Part shown: positions 46,607 through 56,935 of the stretch, piece by piece
Layout of the letters: every line of letters begins with the position of its first letter
Numbering within the stretch: the stretch's first letter is position 1
Assembly: GCA_032158295.1 (NCBI GenBank)
Contig: CM063251.1
Location: 15,947,757 to 16,011,756 of the forward strand
DNA: 64,000 nt
Reading direction: 5' to 3'
Source of the DNA: Pycnopodia helianthoides
Taxonomy: Eukaryota; Echinodermata; Asteroidea; Forcipulatida; Asteriidae
The notes under the pieces: generated by a model
The model's database searches: none
The model's input: the letters and a program-made list of their open reading frames with translations, nothing else
What the model was told of the DNA's origin: nothing
Position numbers and translations under genes: made by a program

Positions 46607-47261
46607 CCCTCGGAGCTATTTCAATCATGCAATGGAATTAATGATAAAGGCAATGGAATTAACTAGTCTTGGTTACAGACTCTTGTGTTTGCTTACCACA
46701 TAGTTAATTCCGACAAAAGAGGGCGCTGTTTATTGGTACAGCTTCCTCTGTCCAGGGTGATTATCTTGCTTTTTGATTACTCATTGTGTAATTTACAATA
46801 CCCAACTCACTTATTATCGTACACATGCCTATTATGTCTGCCATTTTTTAGAGTAAAAAATGCATCCAAAGGAATGACCCCCAAAATGGTGGATGGTAGG
46901 TAGAGGGTATGGTATGGGGATAGGTAAGATGGATGTCTAGTTCTACCTCCATGGTGGGGTCATTTACATACTACATAATAAGGAAGGAGAAGTGGGGGAT
47001 GGAGATGAAGGGCTGAGCTGGCATAACCTTTGTCAATTTTGACCATCACCCATGCAATAATGATACACTGTATTATTCATTTGTACAATAGGCCATTCAT
47101 GAGTTAGATTTGAATAATATCTGGTATATAAAGCCAAGTAAAAAAGAATACCAGTTGATATAGTACAGGTTTTTTCAAAAAGAGGAGGATGAGGGCGTTT
47201 TTATTTTTTATTTCTTTCGAAGGCAAGCATTTTAATTCAAACTGGCCACCAATTCTTCAGT

Positions 47262-47603
47262 TTAAAGGTATTGTACACTTTTGGTAACAGCTCAAAATCA
47301 GTGTCCACATTTTGTGTGATTAAACATATGCATGAACAAACTAACCTGTGAAAGTTTGAGCTACATTGGTCATCGAGGTCACGAGAAAATAGTGAAAAGA
47401 GATCTTATGTGTTTTCTGTTTTTTCAAATTATCGCGCGCGATAATTACTATTGTTTTACTCGTTTCTCAGAAACAATAGCATTTTAGGCAGGAATATTTT
47501 AAGGAACCCTTTCTACCATTACTTACTTTAAATCATGTAAGTTATGTGTGAATCTGTGAACATTGTGTTTTTCGATCTTACCAATAGTGTACAGGGCCTT
47601 TAA
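47262..47603. mobile_element. TTAA-flanked inverted-repeat element, family E (342 bp)
   Basis: TTAAAGGTATTGTACACTTTTGG at the left; CCAATAGTGTACAGGGCCTTTAA at the right; TTAA at both ends. The centre holds the perfect palindrome TTATCGCGCGCGATAA. The copy at 56363-56704 has the same length and orientation. Confidence 0.88.
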
Positions 47604-47824
47604 CGTCACCACTTATTTTCTGTAGTTACAAGTTCTAAAAGATTGGTAAGTTTAATGAAAAATACACAGAAAGTGTGTCTTTTTGAAGAAAAAAAATAAA
47701 AACATAAAAAATAATAATAAAAAGGATGCGGCCTCAAAACAAGATGAGGGAGGGGACGATCAACTGGTATTTTTATTTTATTTGGCCTAATGACAATTGC
47801 TAAAAACCACAAAATAGGCCTACC

Positions 47825-48038
47825 GGTTGAATTTGAATTCCTCAGACTACTGAGACAGTATAATTGTCAAATCGTTGGGGCAAGCTTTTGTTTAGCAACC
47901 TCCAGGTACCATTGTGACATATACACATTCATTCGAAATTATTTAATTAGTGTTTGCCCTCTCTTACGTATGCTTATACGTCTCTTGTCATATGTCATAG
48001 TTAACTGTCTCTATATAGTCTGAGGAATTCAAATTCAT
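47825..48038. repeat. Exact 21-bp inverted repeat pair
   Basis: TGAATTTGAATTCCTCAGAC plus T at 47825-47846 has its exact reverse complement (AGTCTGAGGAATTCAAATTC plus A) at about 48017-48038. About 170 bases lie between. May be terminal repeats of a small element. Confidence 0.6.
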
Positions 48039-48250
48039 AAGGACTCCAATGGAAATAAGTCTAAGTTATTGGCTTTTTTGGGCTATCCTTGGATAATTTT
48101 GTGCTGTATTTTACTTGTGTTCTGTTTTGGTTAATATTATTTCCTTGTCTTTTCTCCTGTTGTTGTGTACATGTATGTACGGTATTTTTGGCATGTTCTT
48201 GCTGTATTTTTATCCGAATAAATTCAATCAATCAATCAATCAATCAATCA
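48035..48250 (+). mobile_element. LINE-like 3' tail with (AATC)n
   Basis: GGACTCCAATGGAAATAAG, TTTTTTGGGCTATCCTTGG, ATCCGAATAAATTC and a (CAAT)n tail at 48224-48250. Same word order as 5185-5315. Consistent with the 3' end of a non-LTR retrotransposon with a tetranucleotide tail. Confidence 0.55.
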
Positions 48251-49029
48251 AATGTAAGCAGTAACTTGTGACTGAAACAGTCATTGTATCCGGCGTTATT
48301 TAAATCTAACTCACAAATAGCTTATTGACTACTTGCACATTAATTTTGACTGACAAGCACCCCGCCCACAAATTGTGGTATTGCCTGCACAAGTATATAG
48401 TCTTGGTTTGTAGACTCTTATAATTGTTACAACTGAACCAATTCCAACAAAGAGGGTGCTATTTCAAAGTACCAGTACATTTTTTTCCTCTGTGTGGTTG
48501 CTGGACCATGACCAGGGAATGTTTACTCATTATTTGCAGGGATGTATAAATGTGCAGGTGCCATTATATGTTGTCATTCAATTGAGGCATGGATGCTTGA
48601 GGGTAGGTGTTTTTAAATACAGATCTGATAACAAGAGGTGGTAGAGGAAAAGGGGCAGGTGTTACTTTTATAGGGAGGGGGGTGGAGGCAGGGATCTGGG
48701 GGTGGGTGATATTGTAACAAATTTACATTTTAATAAATATCCCATTTACATATTAATTAGTTATCACTCAAGTGCATGTGGGATACGGAAGAATATATTT
48801 TTTTCTGCGTCCCATATCCAACGAGGTCAAAGGTTGAGTTGGATACATATTTATTGATATTATTATATATATATATTTATGTCCTTTTTTTCTCCGGGGA
48901 GGGGAGTGTGGCTGGTGTTGCATGGGCTTGGGGTTTTTATCCCCCACTGTCAACAGTTTTGGATGGTTCATTCCTTTCTTGCTGTGTATGGCTGGTCGCT
49001 GGGGTGTCTATTCTTGTGACCCACCCCCC

Positions 49030-49290
49030 TCTTAATTGTTGCATTAACTTGTGCAATATTGTATTTATTTATTTTTAGTAATTTATTTTTGCTATTGTTT
49101 ATTTTCCTGTTGTTATTATTACCTTCTATACACAAAATTAATCTTTATTTATATATTTTTTTGTAATAGTACCGGTATGTATTTGCTTTTGCTGTCCCTC
49201 GCCCATCTTGGGGTATATTGTCTTGTATTTTGTTATGTACTGTTTCTATGGACTATGGCAAATAAAATAATAATAATAATAAAAATAATA
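49030..49290 (+). repeat. Dispersed element tail with (AAT)n
   Basis: TATTGTATTTATTTATTTTT through CTGTTTCTATGGACTATGGC to AAATAAAATAATAATAATAATAAAAAT. The poly(AAT) end suggests a retroposed 3' tail. The open frame on the + strand is AT-rich and unlikely to be a gene. Confidence 0.4.
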
Positions 49291-49748
49291 ACATATGGGA
49301 TGCAGTACAATTGCTATATTTTTCTAGATTCCACGACAAGCGTTTTTTTAACGAATTTATCTTCAACTTTGAGAATGTACATGTACTGTACTGGACATCT
49401 GTCACTATTAATTCGTTTGATTCCTGTTTATTATTCATTTGGCACTAATGAATATTCATCCACCCTTCTATACATTTGACCCTGGTTACTATTCACACCC
49501 CTGCTTAATTTTTCAAACTCCTGGTTGTTTAAAAAAAAAATGGTCTGTTTGAAATTCCTCAGGCTTCAACTTCAACGTTAGCCAAGCAGATAAAATTGAG
49601 TGTAGACACAGTGGGGCATAATGTGCCACTGCAAAAAGATCTGCACTCTGAGAGGATGCTGGAGGAAGACATTTTTTTTTTCGCGCACAAGGCAAAATGA
49701 AAACAAAAACATGTTTTGTGTCCTGCTCTTTGAAAACATTAAGGAGGG

Positions 49749-49771
49749 TTTTTTTTTTTTTTTTTTTTTTT
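49749..49771 (+). repeat. T homopolymer, about 23 bases
   Basis: T-run upstream of the dehydrogenase gene, followed by AACGGCCACCCGACTCATTTTTCAAGA, which resembles the sequence after the T-run at 13967-13983 (AAATGGCCGCCCAACACATTTTTCAAGA). This hints that both are pieces of one dispersed element. Confidence 0.75.
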
Positions 49772-49920
49772 AACGGCCACCCGACTCATTTTTCAAGACA
49801 ACGGCCATGTAGGCTACATTTTTGTATAAATTTAGCAATTCTTCCCTTTACATACCTGGAAAATACAAGAATAATTTTAAATTACATATACAAGTCCCTC
49901 TTTTGCGTGTTTGATTGCAG

Positions 49921-52900
49921 AATAGAATAGCGTAACAACAAAAATGGCGTCACTGCTGCTCGTAGCTGCTTTGCTGGTCAGCGTTGCGGTTGTCATCCTA
50001 AACCTCATGGACCGAATCTACAAAGACGTCACCGGCAAGTACATCCTGGTCACCGGCTGCGATTCAGGGTTCGGTAACCGCCTGGCACTGTACCTTGGAC
50101 TGAAGAGAGGCTGTCATGTCATTGCGGCATGTCTGACCAATGCCGGGATGGAAGCTTTAATGAGGGAAGCCCCAAGAGGGACTGTCACTGGGATCGTCAT
50201 GGATGTTACAAACACTGAGAGCATACGCGTGGCTCGTGATAAAGTGGCAATGATTGTGAATGGCAAAGGTAAGTGTCAAGCATAACTGTTCAGTACCAGA
50301 GTTCTGGATTAAAGGGGCTGTGTCGTCATGATCAAAGCAGTCCTTTGGCTGTACATGGAATTACGAACTCTAACCCAGTTACAGCACGCGTCTGCGCTCT
50401 CCATAGTTTGATACTGAGGGAAGAGGCGCGCGTATGCAGTAACTGGGTGAGAGTTCATAACTCTATGTACAGCCACAGGCCTGCTTTGATCATGATGACA
50501 CAGCCCCTGTAAGAATATATCCAAGTTTGATTTTCCCATTTGTTCAAATCGAGACTTTGGATTAGGTAAACTCACAAGATTAAAATGATTTCGTTCAATT
50601 TGTTTTCAACTTCTTTTTGTGAAAGAGTTAAATAACCAGAAAAGCCTATCAAAACCTATACCACATTAGGTCAGCCTAATGTACTCAATGTGAAATTGTC
50701 TTACTTTTTTCCAAGGGCCAAATACCATGCCGGTTATCATGGGAGTACGCAGATTAATATTATGGTTAATTATTTTCTTCATGCTTATAAATATGTCTTT
50801 CAGGGCCATCATATATAACTGCCCTGTGTGCCATGACAGGATTTAGAGTGCCTTTAATTTACTGATGCATCACCAGAGTTTTACATCGTATATAGCGTGC
50901 CGTGGCCGAGCGGTTTAGAGCATCGGACTCGAGTTCTGGTGGCTGAGTCAACAGGGTGTGGGTTCGAATCCCGGTCATGACACTTGGTGTCCCTGAGCAA
51001 GACGATTAACTATAAATGCTTGTCATCACCCAGGGGTAAATGAGTACCTGTGAGGGCAGGGACGGTTCTTGTGATTGATTTAGCTTTATATAGTGCGCTA
51101 CATATTTGGCAGCACAGGCTGTATACTCCCGAAGGGAGCTGAGATGGTTTAAGGAATGAAATAAATGGCCCAGTGATAATAAATGGCCCGGTAATAATGT
51201 TGAAGCGCCATGAGCGTCACTGAGTGATGGATTTGAGCGCTATATAAGAAGCCACTATTATTATTATTATTATTATGTCAATCATTGTCTTTTTTCTTAG
51301 GTTTGTGGGGCCTTGTTAACAATGCCGGTATCCCAGGCATCCCGGCCCCCTATCACTGGCTCCAGAAGCGAGAAATACAGCGAATACTGGACGTTAACCT
51401 GATGGGGACCATTGAAGTGACAAATGAATTTTTCCCCCTGATACGACGTGCTAGAGGGCGCATCGTCAACGTCTCTAGTGCGACGGCCGTCTTGCCAGGG
51501 GCCATAGGGGGATACAGTATCTCTAAGATTGGGGTGGAGGCTTTCTCAGACGCTTTACGGTGAGTGTGAGGGACAAGGAAGATGAGAAGAGAAAAGGCAG
51601 AGGGGAAATTCATCTCCTAATTATTGCTTGACTCAAGGGGGGGGTTTCTTTAATATAAGATTGCCAAAAATGATTCTTGACATAAAGATTTTGTATAATC
51701 TTTGTTTGTATGTTCTGCAGTGTAAGTTGCAGGGCATTTGGTGTTACTGTTCACATCCTTGAGCCTGGCTTCTTCCAGACCAATCTTACAGCGAAGGATT
51801 CTGTAGTGAAGGGAGTGACTGATGCATGGAACAGGCTACCCCAAGAAGAGAAGGACGTGTATGGTAAAAAGTATCTCTGTGAAAGTAAGTGTCAAATGTT
51901 GTTTTGCAGTGCAAGATTGAAGCTTAAAAAAGAAAAAAACCTATCTCACATTTTTTTCTCAAGCTGTTTGTACCTGCTTAGTTTGTGTTGCTTTTAGCCT
52001 GAACTGCTTTTGCCATGAATGAATTGCTTTATTTTAATCATGATCTTTATGAATTTGTCATTATCTCTGATCTAGGTTATGCTCCCTGTGTCGGCGTATT
52101 GTAACGTCCCCTTGTGTGTCTGCTCTTTAGGTGTTTGCTTGTTTGTTTGGCTTTTTGTTACAAGCTTCTGTTGATCAAAACAGCAGCCCATAATCTATGT
52201 ATTACATTGCTCATGCTTAATGTCGCTTCATCTTTGTTTTGTTCACCCCTTAATTACAAGTATTTGTTGTCATTGGAGTATGTAAATAAATTAGTATCTG
52301 AATCAAGCACCCTCGTTGTGGCCGAGCGGTCTGGTGCCTCAGATTGAATCTCTGGTGTGGGTTCGAATCCTGGCGGTGACACAACAGTTGTGTCCTTGAG
52401 TACGACACTTAAACTAAAAATGCTTCTCTTCACCGAGGAGTACGGGCACCTGTGAGGGCAGAGATGGTTCTTGTGATTTTTGTTTGCTTGGCGTACAAGG
52501 CTGTAAACTCCCCAGGGAGTTGAGACGGTCTAAGATAATGCAGTGACCAGATAATAGCGTTGGAGTGCCATGAGCGGATTTGAGCGCTTAACAAGAAGCC
52601 ACTATAGATAGTTCCCAGTAGACGCCATCTTTACGGGCAAGTTGCATTTTGGCTTGCAGGTGCGTCAACGCTCAACTTATTAACGCAGCCGCGTTGTTCA
52701 CTGACCAATCCTGCAACGAGTTTCGTGAAATGCGCTCGTGTTGCACGCCGTTCTCACACGAAACGCACGACTGTTTGTTCTAAACTGCTTGCAAAGAGGG
52801 CCGATTTACGTCATACTGCAACCTATCTATTGCTAATATTTTCATTTTACAGTGATATTTAATCATGTTACTTGCCTTTTAAATGTTTTCTTATGTATTA

Positions 52901-53475
52901 TGGCTGGTAGTTACTTCAATTTAAAAGTTATATATGCACATTTTATATTCTGTATAAGCCTGTTGCCCTCACTCTTTTATACCACAGTATTTGTTGTATT
53001 GTTTTAAATTCTCGTTGTCTATTGTTTTATATGCCCTATACTTATATTTATTCTCCTTGTACACAGGGAAAACAAGTTCCATGTTTTTTTCCATGAAAAT
53101 AACTATAGTGAACCTTGAATTTTTGTTTATATTGTATCACTAGAAGAAAACTTGAATGAGTTTGGCAAAAACAAAAAAAACAGAATAAAATTAAATAAAT
53201 AAAAAAGCATCCGTAATATTTGACTGACCTGAGTCATCTCATTCTCTTTTGTCTTAGAATTTTTGAAGATTCAGATGGTCCTGGACAGATGCTCTCCGAA
53301 CCTCGAACTAGTCACTGATGCCATGGAGCACGCCCTCTGCGCCCGCTGGCCCTGGCGACGCTACATGCCTGGAAATGACATCAAGTTTATCTTCAAGCCT
53401 CTGTCTATGATACCTCCATGGATAACGGACTTCATCCTTTACTGGAACGAGGCTGAGCCTGTAGGTCATTGTTAA
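49921..53475 (+). CDS. Short-chain dehydrogenase/reductase, retinol / 17-beta-hydroxysteroid dehydrogenase type (complete)
   Basis: Membrane-anchored oxidoreductase of the classical SDR family. Relatives (RDH7/RDH16, DHRS9, HSD17B6) oxidise retinol or 3/17-hydroxysteroids with NAD(H) at the ER. Coding segments 49944-50268, 51301-51559, 51721-51884 and 53258-53475 join in phase (1, 2, 1) to 321 residues, the usual size. Seen: N-terminal hydrophobic anchor 4-22; cofactor motif TGCDSGFG 37-44; DV after the third strand (VMDVTN), as in NAD-preferring members; LVNNAG 113-118; DVNLMG; catalytic Ser in NVSSA (167), Tyr180 and Lys184 in YSISK; VEAFSDALR; EPGFFQTNLT; a C-terminal helix WITDFILYW. The ATG at 49944 has AAAAATGG context; gattgcag at 49920 suggests an upstream 5' UTR exon. 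AATAAA at 53934. The exact substrate cannot be read from sequence. Confidence 0.95.
49944..50268 (+). CDS. SDR exon 1: membrane anchor and cofactor-binding motif
   Basis: Begins MASLLLVAALLVSVAVVILN, a signal-anchor helix, then TGKYILVTGCDSGFGNRLAL with the TGxxxGxG nucleotide loop, and VTGIVMDVTNTESI. Donor gtaagt after NGK, phase 1. Confidence 0.95.
50309..50512. mobile_element. Family F inverted-repeat element (204 bp) in SDR intron 1
   Basis: TTAAAGGGGCTGTGTCGTCATG at the left; CATGATGACACAGCCCCTGTAA at the right. The arms continue through CTTTGGCTGTACATGGAATTACGAACTC and GAGTTCATAACTCTATGTACAGCC. The centre is TTTGATACTGAGG. Best-preserved small copy of the family seen around 42745 and 56721. 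Confidence 0.85.
50895..51278 (+). mobile_element. tRNA-derived SINE, body type 1 (near complete), in SDR intron 1
   Basis: Head GTGCCGTGGCCGAGCGGTTT with A box 50903-50915 and B box GGTTCGAATCC at 50961-50971, like a class II (Leu/Ser) tRNA with a long variable arm. Body: GACACTTGGTGTCCCTGAGC, CACCCAGGGGTAAATGAG, TACTCCCGAAGGGAGCTGAG, GATTTGAGCGCTATATAAG, ending in (TTA)n at 51257-51277. Ends 23 bases before the exon 2 acceptor. Confidence 0.88.
51301..51559 (+). CDS. SDR exon 2: catalytic exon
   Basis: 259 bases. LWGLVNNAGIPG, ILDVNLMGTIEVT, RGRIVNVSSATAV and GGYSISKIGVEAFSDALR. Contains the catalytic Ser, Tyr and Lys and the structural Asn of NNAG. Acceptor ttcttag, donor gtgagt. Confidence 0.97.
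51721..51884 (+). CDS. SDR exon 3: substrate-side region
   Basis: 164 bases, RVSCRAFGVTVHILEPGFFQ then TNLTAKDSVVKGVTDAWNRL and VYGKKYLCE. The EPGFFQT turn follows strand six, as in RDH-type SDRs (EPGYFKT). Acceptor ctgcag, donor gtaagt. Confidence 0.95.
51885..53257 (+). other. SDR intron 3 with a SINE and AT-rich sequence
   Basis: Holds the SINE at 52310-52606. After it lies a segment with TTGCATTTTGGCTTGCAGGTGCG and GAAACGCACGAC, possibly a decayed inverted repeat (52610-52830). The rest is AT-rich with no gene. Confidence 0.6.
52310..52606 (+). mobile_element. tRNA-derived SINE, body type 1, shortened
   Basis: CCCTCGTTGTGGCCGAGCGG head, B box GGTTCGAATCC at 52360-52370, TCCTTGAGTACGACACTTAA, TTCTCTTCACCGAGGAGTAC, ACTCCCCAGGGAGTTGAGAC, GGATTTGAGCGCTTAACAAG. 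The variable-arm part of the head is shorter than in the 50895 copy. Confidence 0.82.
53258..53475 (+). CDS. SDR exon 4: C-terminal part and stop
   Basis: FLKIQMVLDRCSPNLELVTD, AMEHALCARWPWRRYMPGND, IKFIFKPLSMIPPWITDFIL, ending GHC and TAA at 53473-53475. The pattern of HAL-x-RWPWRRY-GND-KF-F-PLS-P--I-D-IL is that of RDH/HSD17B6 C-termini. Acceptor tgtcttag. Confidence 0.94.
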
Positions 53476-53933
53476 AAGTTCTATCAAGAGAAAAAGGGTT
53501 TTCCAGTGAACCAATCAGCCAAAAAGAGAGAACATTTTAGTTTGATAGCTATGAAGCAGGACACTTGGGAATCTTTGGGGTTGCAGGTTGGGTCACTTGT
53601 AGTACAGCGAATCAATTTCTACTGTTTTATCTTTTCACTGTTGCTTAGTATTGCTACGGTTGTGAGGTCCAAAGTTCTTTGCTTGCCTAAATTTTATATT
53701 ATTCATTTTAGTCATCAGCAACTTTTTTGTACGATGCTTTTTGTCCTATCTACAGTGTCTAGCTCCACTGTTTTTGATTTCCTTTTTTGTTGTTGTTTGT
53801 TTGTTTAGGGATTATAGGTTTGATCCCTTTTCAGGTTTTTTCCTTTTAACAAATTTTTTGGGGTATTTATTAATATTGCGAGCACGTCAATTTTAGTCTT
53901 TTTGACTTCTGTCGTGTAATTTTTGAATTGAAT

Positions 53934-53939
53934 AATAAA
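53934..53939 (+). terminator. Candidate polyadenylation signal for the SDR gene
   Basis: AATAAA about 460 bases after the stop codon, the first canonical signal in the 3' flank. A T-rich stretch precedes it; no downstream GU-rich element is obvious. Confidence 0.35.
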
Positions 53940-54046
53940 CCTAAGTGAATGAATGACCGTTATTGCTCCGTCCTTCGGATGGGACGTAAAAGCGTAGGAA
54001 GGAGAGAACCCAGTAGAGTCGTCACTAAGAGAAGGGGTTTGTTGTG

Positions 54047-54432
54047 GGAATTAATCAAAGAAATGTGCATACTTAAATCAATAATATTTGATTTATGTTT
54101 AAAAATGCTCAGCGCCTGAATGTGTCTCCAGATCCTTAACAGCTTCATGAGACATTTACACTGTATGAAAACCAAGATGGAGTTAACTGTAGCGGATTTA
54201 TTTCTTTTGAATCAAACTAAAAGTACACTGCCTTTTGAGGATTAGATAGAAATTGACCTTGTTTTTATTAACATTAACGTGTGCAGCTTCAAAGAGGGTT
54301 GAACCTGTTTAAATTATGCTAATTATGTAAATTGTTGTTGTCTATTATTAAGTTGAACTGTCATTAACCTGGTTAGACCAGTTGAAAGCAGCTGTTATAT
54401 TTGATCACTTTGTATTTCATGTATTACAGGAT
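54047..54432 (+). repeat. Interspersed repeat of about 350 bp, copy 2
   Basis: Same order as 40340-40695 with an extra AAATTATGCTAATTATGTAAATTG segment. It interrupts a SINE-body sequence (GGGGTTTG at 54046 continues as related GGGGTTTGCC only at 54575), which suggests insertion or duplication within it. Confidence 0.82.
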
Positions 54433-54493
54433 CAATGTGAACTAATCAGCCAAAAAGAGAAAATTATAGTTTGATAGCTTTTAAGCAGGAACA

Positions 54494-54745
54494 CTTGACC
54501 GTTATTGCTGCGTCCTTCGGATGGGACGTAAAATCGTGGGAAAAGAACCCAGTTACACTTATCACTAAGAGGAGGGGTTTGCCCCGGTGTTTCTGGCAGT
54601 GGCTGCTGAATGCGCCGCAGCACCTTGTAAACCTTTACAAAGTGGGTCCCACAAATTCAAAATATATTTAAAAAAACTGTCAGGAAAAATAATAACAAGT
54701 GCCTTGAGTTGCCCTTAGATAAAGTGTTAAACTGGTTATTACAGT
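54494..54745 (+). mobile_element. SINE body type 2 fragment, head missing
   Basis: CACTTGACCGTTATTGCTGCGTCC, TTCGGATGGGACGTAAAATCG, AGGGGTTTGCCCCGGTGTTTC, GCGCCGCAGCACCTTGTAAAC, then AAGTGCCTTGAGTTGCCC. Collinear with 55790-55970. Confidence 0.65.
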
Positions 54746-55675
54746 TACACTTTTTCAAATTAACAACTAACCTCTCTTCAATTGTACAGAATATTTATCA
54801 ATAAAATGCAGATTCTGATGTAATCAATTACTTACAGCTTCTTTCTTAGTGTCTTTGTATGCAAGTCAAATGATTTATCCTTGGCGCGTTTAGGTGACCT
54901 TGGTAAGAAACGTGTTTGAGCTTTGGTCATTGGTTAAGCGTTTTCAAAAAATTAGTTGTGCAGCAATTGTAACCAAGCTATTGGCTCTGCTGGACCTGAT
55001 TTCAAGATGGCTGTGTTTTATAAATAAAAAATTATTGAATTTGCAATCCTACAATATAGGTCACATAAAAATTGTGCATGTACACAACCATTCGTTAATA
55101 ATATCGATTCGTTACTACCCTGCCCTTCCCCTACTCCTACCCATAACCCTACCACTACCCATAATTGTAGGCCTTGACGAATGTTGTATAATAATGTGAC
55201 AAACTGAATACTAAAAAAACATGGCTTTGTATTTAATGTGTCGGTGACAAAACATGTACGGATGTGTGTATGGTTTGTGTCATATAGTCTAACACCACTT
55301 AGCTTAACAAGTTAGTTTGGTTACACATTGTGTGGTCAAATGTATTGGTCTGTCATATCACCATGCTATATACATGAAGTGGCATGAATGAATCCACTTT
55401 CATTATTCCAAGATGGCTGCCATCATCAAACTTGTGGCGGGAACCAGCGCCACCCGAGTTTCCTTGGTTTTGTAGATGTTCCATTTCGGATTAATTCATT
55501 CTTTATAACAATGTTTGATTAATACTCTTCATCTGTAATTCTGGTAACTATTGAGTCATTCAAATTCTGGACGAAGAAGGAGAAACACCGTTTGACATTT
55601 TAGCCTGTCTTCTTGTATTTTCAGACATAAACGTTATCCCAGCAACAAATATACGCTAGAGCATCAACTTTACTG

Positions 55676-55975
55676 TGGCGTGTCTTGGCCAAGCGGATAA
55701 GGGCACCAGATTCAAGCTCTGGTGTTTCTGTTCAGCAGAGTGTGGGTTCGAGTCCCGGTCGTGACACTTGCGTCCTTAAGCAAGACACTTAACCATTATT
55801 GCTGCGTCCTTCGGATGGGACGTAAAGCCGTAGGTCCCATGTGTTGTGTAATGCACGTAAAAGAACCCAGTGCAATTATCAAAAAGAGAAGAGGTTTGCC
55901 CCAGTGTTCCTGGTGTGATTGGCAGCATATTGCGCCGCAGCACCTTTTAAACAATTACATGGTGCTATGTAAAGG
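55676..55975 (+). mobile_element. tRNA-derived SINE, body type 2
   Basis: The head GTGTCTTGGCCAAGCGGATAA with B box GGTTCGAGTCC is the same class II tRNA type as the type 1 SINEs, and GACACTTGCGTCCTTAAGCAAGACACTTAACC is shared. After it the body changes to TGCTGCGTCCTTCGGATGGG, ACGTAAAGCCGTAGGTCCC, TTTGCCCCAGTGTTCCTGG, GCGCCGCAGCACCTTTTAAAC. Confidence 0.8.
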
Positions 55976-56362
55976 AATAGGTCTAATACAAAAACGTAGC
56001 TCAACAATACCTTGCAGGAAAATACTGAATGTTGAAGCCCCTTCAATGGTCACATTTGTATACCAACAAACAGTACTGATGGGTGCAAAACATTCTGTAT
56101 GAAGTATTTTCTCTGATCCAGACATTTGTCAACAAGCACAGTATTTTTTCTTCATTATTTTTATTTGGTCCATAAATTAATTTAGTAAACAAGTTAAAGC
56201 TAAACATTTCATCACAACAAATAATACTTCACATTAATAATCATGTACAGACAGTGAGATAAATCAGTTACGATTTCTCTTACAAACAGGTTTATCAGGC
56301 ACAAGAGTACTTTCTAGTATTAAACTGGTCTTGGAATGCTGTCAACAGTGAAATAGCAGTGT

Positions 56363-56704
56363 TTAAAGGTACTGTACACTTTTGGTAACAGCTCAAAATC
56401 AGTGTCCATATTTTGTGTGATTAAACATAAGCATGAACAAACAAACCTGTGAAAGTTTGAGCTCAATTGGTCATCGAGGTCACGAGAAAATAGTGAAAAG
56501 AGATCTTATGTGTTTTCTGTTTTTTCAAATTATCGCGCGCGATAATTACTATTGTTTTACTCGTTTCTCAGAAACGATAGCATTTTAGGCAGAAATATTT
56601 GAAGGAACCCTTTCTACCAGTACTTACTTTAAATCATGTCAGTTATGTGTGAATCTGTGAACATTGTGTTTTTCAATCTTACCAATAGTGTACAGGGCCT
56701 TTAA
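56363..56704. mobile_element. TTAA-flanked inverted-repeat element, family E (342 bp), copy 2
   Basis: TTAAAGGTACTGTACACTTTTGG to CCAATAGTGTACAGGGCCTTTAA, the TTATCGCGCGCGATAA palindrome in the centre, TTAA on both sides. Same length and orientation as 47262-47603 with only scattered substitutions, so the family was active fairly recently. Confidence 0.9.
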
Positions 56705-56720
56705 TGGGAGAAGTATTGAA

Positions 56721-56935
56721 GGGGGACTGTTGTTATGATCATAGCAGGCCTTTGGCTGTACATGGAATGATCAACTCTAACCCAGTGTTACTGCACGCTC
56801 GAGTTGGCCATCACATCACAGTATAATAATGATAATGCCCTTTTGTGACAGGACGGCGTGCCGAGAAACTGGGTTAGAAATAAAAATTCTACGTACAGCT
56901 GGAGGCCTGCTGTGACCATGACGGCAGTTCCCCCA
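56721..56935. repeat. Family F element, diverged copy
   Basis: GGGGGACTGTTGTTATGATC to GACCATGACGGCAGTTCCCCC, with GGCCTTTGGCTGTACATGGAA and CTACGTACAGCTGGAGGCCTGC arms. The centre differs from the other copies. Confidence 0.7.

Larger units (their letters stand above)
34137..49920. other. Intergenic stretch and STAT 3' untranslated region, no supported gene
   Basis: 15.8 kb. The first part is STAT 3' UTR; its end is uncertain. A possible 3' UTR exon begins at 45451 after tatcaatcgccttgcag, and AATAAA occurs at 45919. Open frames here (for example 34405-34596, 45502-45714, 48776-49078) lack similarity, splice context or codon signal. Contents are mainly repeats, listed individually. Confidence 0.7.
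53511..54499 (+). repeat. Segment bracketed by 60-bp direct repeats, containing repeat copy 2
   Basis: ACCAATCAGCCAAAAAGAGA with TAGTTTGATAGCT and AAGCAGGACACTTGG at 53511-53575 recurs at 54437-54499 (ACTAATCAGCCAAAAAGAGA). Between them lie a SINE-body piece (53955-54046) and the 54047-54432 copy of the 40340 repeat. The second bracket leads straight into another SINE-body piece. Confidence 0.7.

Noticed and set aside
49051..49479. 142-codon frame upstream of the dehydrogenase
   Set aside because: AT-rich Phe/Leu/Tyr composition over a repeat tail with (AAT)n; no support as a gene.
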